This document shows positions 36,433 to 37,599 of a DNA stretch of 37,599 nt, piece by piece. Under the pieces are notes generated by a model. The model was given only the letters and a program-made list of their open reading frames with translations. It made no database searches and was not told where the DNA came from. Origin of the DNA: Rickettsia typhi (GTDB lineage Bacteria; Pseudomonadota; Alphaproteobacteria; Rickettsiales; Deianiraeaceae). Each line of letters starts with the position of its first letter. The stretch's first letter is position 1. The stretch is taken from assembly GCA_945861725.1 (NCBI GenBank), contig CAMAVJ010000009.1, positions 1 to 37,599 of the forward strand. Direction: 5' to 3'. A program made the position numbers and the translations under genes.

Positions 36433-37599
36433 ATGCCGAAGATATGTGAGATGACCACTTTTATAGGTGATAAATTTATCTTTGAAGAAGATAGTATTCG
36501 TCCAACTGCTGGCGATGGTAACAGGTGCCTTTTAAATGCTTTCTTTGGTGCTGCTATCTCGGAGGAAGAGAGGAATAAATGTCAAAACACACATTTTTCA
36601 TTGATGGAATATTCGAAAGCAGGGCAGTTTGATATAGTGAAAAGGATTTTGTTTCGAAACGATGAGAGCTCAGAAGAATATGAAGACTTTAAAAAAGTAT
36701 ACGACGACAATCCCAATGACGATATACATAAAATCATTCTTAGATATTTTGCTATACTTATAACACAAAGTAAGTGTTCTAGTCTTTTTCCTCCACTCGA
36801 ATACTCTGTGGCGGTAATCGATATAGCAAACGCTATTGATCATGACACAATGGTGCAAGACTGCTCCGTTGCAAAACTCTTGAGTTATATATCTGGTAAA
36901 AAAATTAATATCTTCAATGATGGAGGATATTTGGGATTCTGCCTGAGTAGATATGAAAACGGAGTTTCGTCGACAACCACTACTGAAAATGAAATTTTTG
37001 CTATTGTAGGCGACTCTGTCGAACGTATTTATGATACTTTTGACAACGGCTCAATGAGTGACACATCCAGTAAGAAAGAGCTTATCGAGGCTATAAATAA
37101 AAATAAAGAAATATGTTTGTTTAAAAAACCAGTCCGCATCGATGGCCAATTGCCAGAGTCTACGAATATACCATACATCAATCCTGACGATTTAATTAAA
37201 GATATTAATTCTCATAAGGATGACGATTATCTTGTAATATTTGATCTAATCAAGGTTGCGAAGGAATTGCAAAATGATAAAAACTATTGGTCTGGTAAAG
37301 ATGGAGATGTAGTTAATATATTTTGGAGACCTGGGCACTTTAGTCTTATCACGAAGCCGCCAAAATTCTTACGAGCACCACACCCTAAATCCATCTATGA
37401 TGAAAAAACGATGGAAGATCAAAAAGCAGCGGAAGAAAAAGTAGCGAAAGACGCGGCAGAAAAAGCGAACCAAGAAAAAATTGCAGCGGAAAAAAAAGAA
37501 GAAAAAGAAGCACTAATAATAGAGGCACAAAAAAAGAGAGAGGCGGAAGAAAAGAGACAAAAAGAAGTACAAAGAAAAAAACTACCAATACGACGAAGA
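36433..37599 (+). CDS. OTU-protease-like protein with charged coiled coil, truncated by the window end
   Basis: Open frame of 389 codons from the ATG at 36433 to the last base of the window; no stop is reached. Near the N-terminus TAGDGNRCLLNAFFG (25-39) resembles the OTU cysteine-protease signature GDGNCLLxAxFG, except that an extra Arg separates Asn30 from the candidate nucleophile Cys32. Near residue 298-305, WRPGHFSL resembles the terminal catalytic-His segment (His302). The 270-residue separation is long for an OTU domain. From about residue 330 the protein becomes a Lys/Glu/Ala-rich coiled coil, like the 944-residue protein. OTU enzymes remove ubiquitin, a eukaryotic substrate, so a host-directed effector is suggested. 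The assignment rests on short motifs and may be wrong. Confidence 0.7.
   Translation, partial: MPKICEMTTFIGDKFIFEEDSIRPTAGDGNRCLLNAFFGAAISEEERNKCQNTHFSLMEYSKAGQFDIVKRILFRNDESSEEYEDFKKVYDDNPNDDIHKIILRYFAILITQSKCSSLFPPLEYSVAVIDIANAIDHDTMVQDCSVAKLLSYISGKKINIFNDGGYLGFCLSRYENGVSSTTTTENEIFAIVGDSVERIYDTFDNGSMSDTSSKKELIEAINKNKEICLFKKPVRIDGQLPESTNIPYINPDDLIKDINSHKDDDYLVIFDLIKVAKELQNDKNYWSGKDGDVVNIFWRPGHFSLITKPPKFLRAPHPKSIYDEKTMEDQKAAEEKVAKDAAEKANQEKIAAEKKEEKEALIIEAQKKREAEEKRQKEVQRKKLPIRRR

Overview
The window reads as the chromosome of an AT-rich, host-associated alphaproteobacterium, probably Rickettsiales-like or Holosporales-like. The taxonomic guess rests on gene content (NuoF of complex I, LipA, ObgE, a PpiD-type chaperone, MurI/MurJ), on the almost complete lack of Shine-Dalgarno sequences, and on very large coiled-coil or effector-like genes lying between ordinary housekeeping genes. 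I see no rRNA, tRNA, CRISPR array, insertion sequence or phage module. No gene-free stretch exceeds 300 bases; the longest is about 245 bases (7222-7466) and holds a promoter-like site and a 12-bp palindrome.

Layout. Positions 1-4177: a partial hypothetical gene, then murI (minus) and clpB (plus), which are divergent. Positions 4198-7221 (minus): a likely three-gene transcript of a secreted class-I glutamine-amidotransferase-like hydrolase, nuoF, and a small secreted Cys-containing protein overlapping nuoF by 8 bp. Positions 7467-9895 (plus): a hypothetical protein and a PpiD-type periplasmic chaperone. Positions 9998-11497 (minus): an ABC-F ATPase whose frame has no ATG, GTG or TTG at the proper N-terminus. 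Positions 11690-23752 (plus): a single 4020-codon gene with a complete SecA-type motor core in its second half. Positions 23758-27817: lipA (minus), murJ (plus), then obgE followed by a T4 endonuclease V (DenV) homologue (minus). Positions 27903-30737 (minus): a 944-residue coiled-coil protein. Positions 30864-36290 (plus): a six-gene lipid-modification cluster (renalase-like flavoprotein, FAD amine-oxidase-like protein, DUF1365, cyclopropane-fatty-acid-synthase family methyltransferase, DUF3833 lipoprotein, short-chain dehydrogenase). Positions 36433-37599 (plus): the start of a protein with an OTU-protease-like N-terminus and a charged coiled coil, cut by the window end.

The most interesting material is the set of three large non-housekeeping genes: the SecA-motor giant, the 944-residue coiled-coil protein and the OTU-like protein. 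The last two share an identical 16-bp sequence 64-65 bases upstream of their ATGs. In the 944-residue gene it covers the -35 of a good promoter. The giant gene carries a related sequence farther upstream, plus a second strong promoter and the only consensus AGGAGG in the window. The giant and coiled-coil genes also contain many perfect or near-perfect in-frame tandem duplications, which I did not notice in the neighbouring housekeeping genes. I read the three as a candidate co-regulated, fast-evolving effector set; this is inference.
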